Assembly (NCBI GenBank): GCA_031761405.1
Contig: JASEVX010000011.1
Location: 36,261,955 to 36,325,954, forward strand
Reading direction: 5' to 3'
Origin: Serripes groenlandicus
Taxonomy: Eukaryota; Mollusca; Bivalvia; Cardiida; Cardiidae
DNA length: 64,000 nt
Shown here: positions 41,597-64,000 of the stretch, one piece after another
How the letters are laid out: every line of letters starts with the position of its first letter
Position numbering within the stretch: the stretch's first letter is position 1
Notes under the pieces: model-generated
What the model was told of the DNA's origin: nothing
What the model saw: only the letters and a program-made list of their open reading frames with translations
Database searches by the model: none
Position numbers and translations under genes: made by a program

Positions 41597-43045
41597 TAGT
41601 TCCAGAGCTCTAGATAAGCGTGCGTACTGCGTTTTCACGCATTGATTTGTCAAAAAAACGCATTAAAATTCCAAACTGTGCGTATCGTCACGCATTTACA
41701 AAATCGCGATCCCGTATTGATTTCCGATAACATGCGTAATCCGTAGGATAGTCCAGGTTTCTGTACTCTAAATGCGAAGTTATATTTTGACTGTTCGCAT
41801 CCGAGACGTTACAATGAAGTATGTAAGATTATCCGTAGGAGTGCAACGATTCACCGAATGAAAGATAAACCCCTAGTACCTTTCTATAAATAACTCACTC
41901 ATATGTTGACCACGTGATCAGTGTACATTTTTTTTCTAACTTGTAATCTCGCGAGACAGTTAAAAGTAGAGAGCTTCATCCAATGGATGCGAAATAACAC
42001 CACGTGACATTTTCGCGGGCATACATACCACGTGACATTTATTTGCGGCTCTTTCTTGAAGTTGTAGTAAACTTTTCCTTATTTGGAAATCTACTACGAG
42101 GCAAATTGTAATCTACTTTTAATTTTCATTCAGTTGAATGCTTAAAGAGATATAAACAGCGAGATACGTCGAGAAAATGTATTTCATACTTTGATTATAT
42201 ATTCGAATCGAACTCAAGTATAAAGGGTGAAAGCAGAGGTGAACGTGTAAAAAATTGATAATTGTCAAAGCACGAGTACACACTTACCCGAGTTCTTATC
42301 GTGTGTACCAGACATCACCTTGACGACCTCTGTTTGTAGGGTAGTTTAACTTGATTACGCTAATTGGATTAAAAGTTTGCCTAATCCGACGACGGTCTTC
42401 TTTCAAATACCGTTAATTAATTAATTAGGTCGGACGTTTTCTTTATCTTTTAAAAATACTTGATGACGAGAAATACCGATTATACCGATTGTCACTTCGG
42501 AAACTAAATTGGAAGTTATTTATTTATTCTGTATGCACAACTACTTGGAAAATATGCAGCCTCGTTCCTAATGGATTCCTCCCCGAATAACGAATTTTAT
42601 TGGTCAGAATTGAAATAATAAATACGTCATCAATCTATTCTGAAGAGGTACTTTCCGAGATTCCAAAATGGCGGATGTCAAATAATTTTTTGCCGAGATT
42701 TTTCGAAATTTCGACTCTGAAGCAGAATTTGAGGGCATTGAAAGTGCAGATTTGAAATAGATATTAGTAAGACCACTTTATGCTTCTCTGCCATATCTTG
42801 ATAATGACATTTCCCGCGATTAACAGCTGAATTGTTCGCGAGAAATTAGCGAACCACTCATCCCCCTATTCGGCCTGGACATTTTGTTGACATTGCCAGC
42901 AAAGCTTTACCGGTTGTCATCATTATTAAAATCAAATAAATAAACACTAATTTTTCAGCATTCAATTTTAAAAATCAGCATTGAATTAAAAATCAGGGGG
43001 TGAAGGACCCCCTGAAAAAAAAGCTTATCTAGAGCTCTGTAGTTC
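41597..43045. mobile_element. DNA element N3 with 17-bp TIRs and 6-bp duplication TAGTTC
   Basis: The termini are perfect inverted repeats, cagagctctagataagc at 41603 and gcttatctagagctctg ending at 43039. TAGTTC flanks both ends. Just inside are a hairpin-like cagggggtgaaggaccccct near the right end and cgtactgcgttttcacgca near the left. It carries the second copy of the 40655-41060 segment. No transposase is seen. Confidence 0.85.
42550..42955. repeat. Interspersed segment with a short acidic frame, copy 2
   Basis: Same words as 40655-41060, here starting atggcggatgtcaaataa, so the frame begins MADVK and stops at once. FRNFDSEAEFEGIE is kept. It is about 88% similar to copy 1 by eye. Confidence 0.65.
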
Positions 43046-44714
43046 AAGACGATTTCATGTTTCTCCTTAGGCGAAAGGAAAAGTAATAGTTAATTATAAA
43101 AAAATACGTAACAAAAAAGGATACAATTTTCATGCTCAATATGTTGTTGACTCTATGTCAGAACTAAACATTGAATTGTAGAGAAGACATGATTATAATG
43201 CATCAATATAATTGTAGAGAACACATGCTTCTGCTCAAAAATAGTTATGTGTAGACTTACGACTTAACGGATTCCAAATGGATAAAATACATACATTTTA
43301 TGCAGAATATTTCAAATAACATCAGCGATTTTTCTACATAAATTGTGAATGGGTCCGGTACCAGGGAAATTGTGAAAAATAGTGTTGTTGTTTCCATAAA
43401 ATTGTGAATTTAAATATTACAGCTATGTAACTTAATAATAAGCCGCTGTCTTTGTTAAGGCTTGCATTACTAGCTACGATCACTAAATCGTCAGTTTGAG
43501 TAGCAGGGGATACGGTTTGAGATTCAGATGTAGGCGATACGGACCCTAATTCTAGTTGGGTTTAGACAGTTAAAACTGTTTCCATGCATGGCCCTGGTGA
43601 ATGTTCTGTACGCTGCTCAGTGTCATGGCTAGTGTCCAATTGTGCTTTACCAAATAATTGATCGTTTTATAGCCTTTTCAGGCGCTGATGGTAGTTTTTT
43701 CTGATAATATTTATTATATCTCGACATTGTCAAATCGTTTTTATCGTAATCATCTAGACGCTTTAGTTATAAATGCATGCGTCTTCAATAAGTAATTTTG
43801 TTCTCATTTATCCGCTGTTAACATCATAGGCAGCTATTGCAACGATTAAATAAATCATATTTAACATTAAATTGAGTCTAGAAAATATGCAGTTACCATT
43901 TAAATACATGAAAATCCAATTCACATCAGCGAAAAATTTCGTCGGGCGCCATGTTTTTTCTTAAAAACACGTGGTTAAGTCGACAAGACGAAATGGGTAA
44001 AAAATAAATAAACGAAATATCACCCAACTCCCAATACTTATTGTACGAATAAGAAATATAATTATTTCGTTAAATATTTGTTTCTGATAAATAATTGCGA
44101 CACCTGAATGGATATACGGCACTGAGAAATGTTGCGATTTGTTTTAAAATGTAAACAACAGCGGGCCGAGAATGTTTTTGATTTTGTCAGAAAAGCTAGT
44201 TACAAAAATAAAATTAGGCTAGTCGGCCAGAATTGTGAATTGACGGACCCTTTCGGCCAGAATTGTGAATGGGTCCGTCGGACCCTTTTGGAAAATTGTG
44301 AAGAGCCGTTTGTAATTGTGAATGGGTCCGTTAAACGGTACCAGCTAAAGAAGGAAAAAAATCGCTGAACATAGTGAAAAATAATCTCTTTTCCAAATTT
44401 CATTTTTATTAACTGAATGCTGCACTAGAGGTCTTTTGCAATAATGTTATTTGAATTGGTCACTACCCTCAAATCATGTATATTGTGTGCTCTTAATGTT
44501 ATCTTTATACAGAACTAGAACAAAAACCACTAAAAAACAATTAAAACATTCAAGAAACCGCGATCCGGGCTACCACACAATTCTTAAATTTGTCGCATGT
44601 TAAACTTGGTGTGTAGAAAAGTGGGACAAGTGAGAATCTTAGCAGGACAAGTGGCATTCTGAAAGTCACTTGTCCTGGACAAGTGGCTGAATATTTTTTT
44701 TGTACAGCCCTGCA
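43046..44714. other. Spacer with a repeated 'aattgtgaatgggtccg' word
   Basis: The word gaattgtgaatgggtccg and variants occur at 43,345-43,360 and four times at 44,228-44,335. 'cggtaccag' lies at both sites. This suggests a worn element of about 1 kb between them. No coding exon is seen. Confidence 0.45.
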
Positions 44715-44785
44715 CATTGTAGTAAAAGGAGATATTGCAATTTATGCTTTTGCCTCAATGTTTAAGAAAGTGGTCTGCTACAGAT

Positions 44786-45015
44786 TTAACCCTTTCCCTC
44801 ATATAGGCGCTTTTTGACGCCTCTGCAGCAGTCGGATTTTTGAAAACATAGTGACAAAAGAAGAAATTGTTCAAAACAAGCAATTTCTCCTTTTGCCACA
44901 TTGTTTTCCACATTTAGTCATAGGTTATCCATACAATTATAGAGATTTTCTATTTTTTGACAAAACATGTTCAAAGTCGTCTGCTGCAGAATTGTCGTAT
45001 GAGGGAAAGGGTTAA
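44786..45015. mobile_element. piggyBac-like MITE just upstream of the first dynein exon seen
   Basis: TTAA both sides, ccctttccctcatataggcg and tatgagggaaaggg. The inner arms are cctctgcagcagtcggattt and aaagtcgtctgctgcagaat, and the hairpin is aaattgttcaaaacaagcaa. It ends 57 bp before the exon at 45073. Copies at 49586-49785 and 56033-56232 share its tagagattttctattttttg variant, so it forms a subfamily with them. Confidence 0.85.
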
Positions 45016-45072
45016 CAAAGTGCGTCTGCAAGTGTGAAAGGTTTTAACAGTTCATTTTGTGAATATTTTCAG

Positions 45073-63985
<18,913 letters not shown>

Positions 63986-64000
63986 GTAGGTCTATCTTTC

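Noticed and set aside
44129..44368. 79-codon frame before the dynein exon as a missing N-terminal exon
   Set aside because: It is made of repeated 'aattgtgaatgggtccg' words and has no similarity to the dynein N-terminus.

Overview
The window looks like a bivalve mollusc nuclear genome. It is AT-rich and intron-rich, and its non-coding DNA is almost entirely stacked mobile elements of kinds known from bivalves: tRNA-derived SINEs, tandem-repeat-bearing pearl/Helentron-like elements, and foldback MITEs. The animal call rests on a spliced gene unmistakably encoding the cytoplasmic dynein 1 heavy chain. The bivalve call rests on the repeat repertoire and is inference.

Layout. 1-1.45 kb: SINE tail, tandem-repeat element and a TTAA-flanked MITE. 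1456-2442 (+): last coding exon of an unrecognised gene. 2.5-10.5 kb: dense mobile elements, no gene seen. 10.5-37.65 kb (-): an unrecognised proline-rich gene, read as seven exons whose splice phases all agree and which join into one 984-nt frame (first exon tentative); most of its 24 kb is introns filled with repeats, including a 15 kb intron (17.9-33.4 kb). 37.6-38.6 kb: a repeat-poor gap with promoter-like motifs pointing both ways. 38.6-45 kb: three short-TIR DNA transposon copies and other debris. 45,073-63,985 (+): sixteen consecutive internal exons (2,480 nt, about 826 codons) of the dynein heavy chain tail, still open at the right edge.

The dynein exons encode the tail region that in the family holds dimerisation and the intermediate and light-intermediate chain binding sites; the motor lies beyond the window. 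By alignment to the human protein as I remember it, the first exon starts near residue 259. I could not find the preceding N-terminal part upstream in this window.

Most notable: (i) a 93-bp, nearly identical tandem duplication over one dynein splice acceptor, exactly 31 codons and open in frame; (ii) several tandem-repeat element families that share no body sequence but the same terminal layout, with one copy nested in another of its own family at a T-run; (iii) a TTAA-flanked foldback MITE in well over twenty copies, one 7 bp past a dynein splice donor; (iv) three short-TIR DNA transposon copies with clear 5- or 6-bp target duplications; (v) a 3.4 kb element with long terminal inverted repeats and TAA duplications carrying a zinc-finger transposase remnant. 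All coordinates were counted by hand from the sequence; exon edges should be exact, repeat edges are approximate unless a target duplication is stated.
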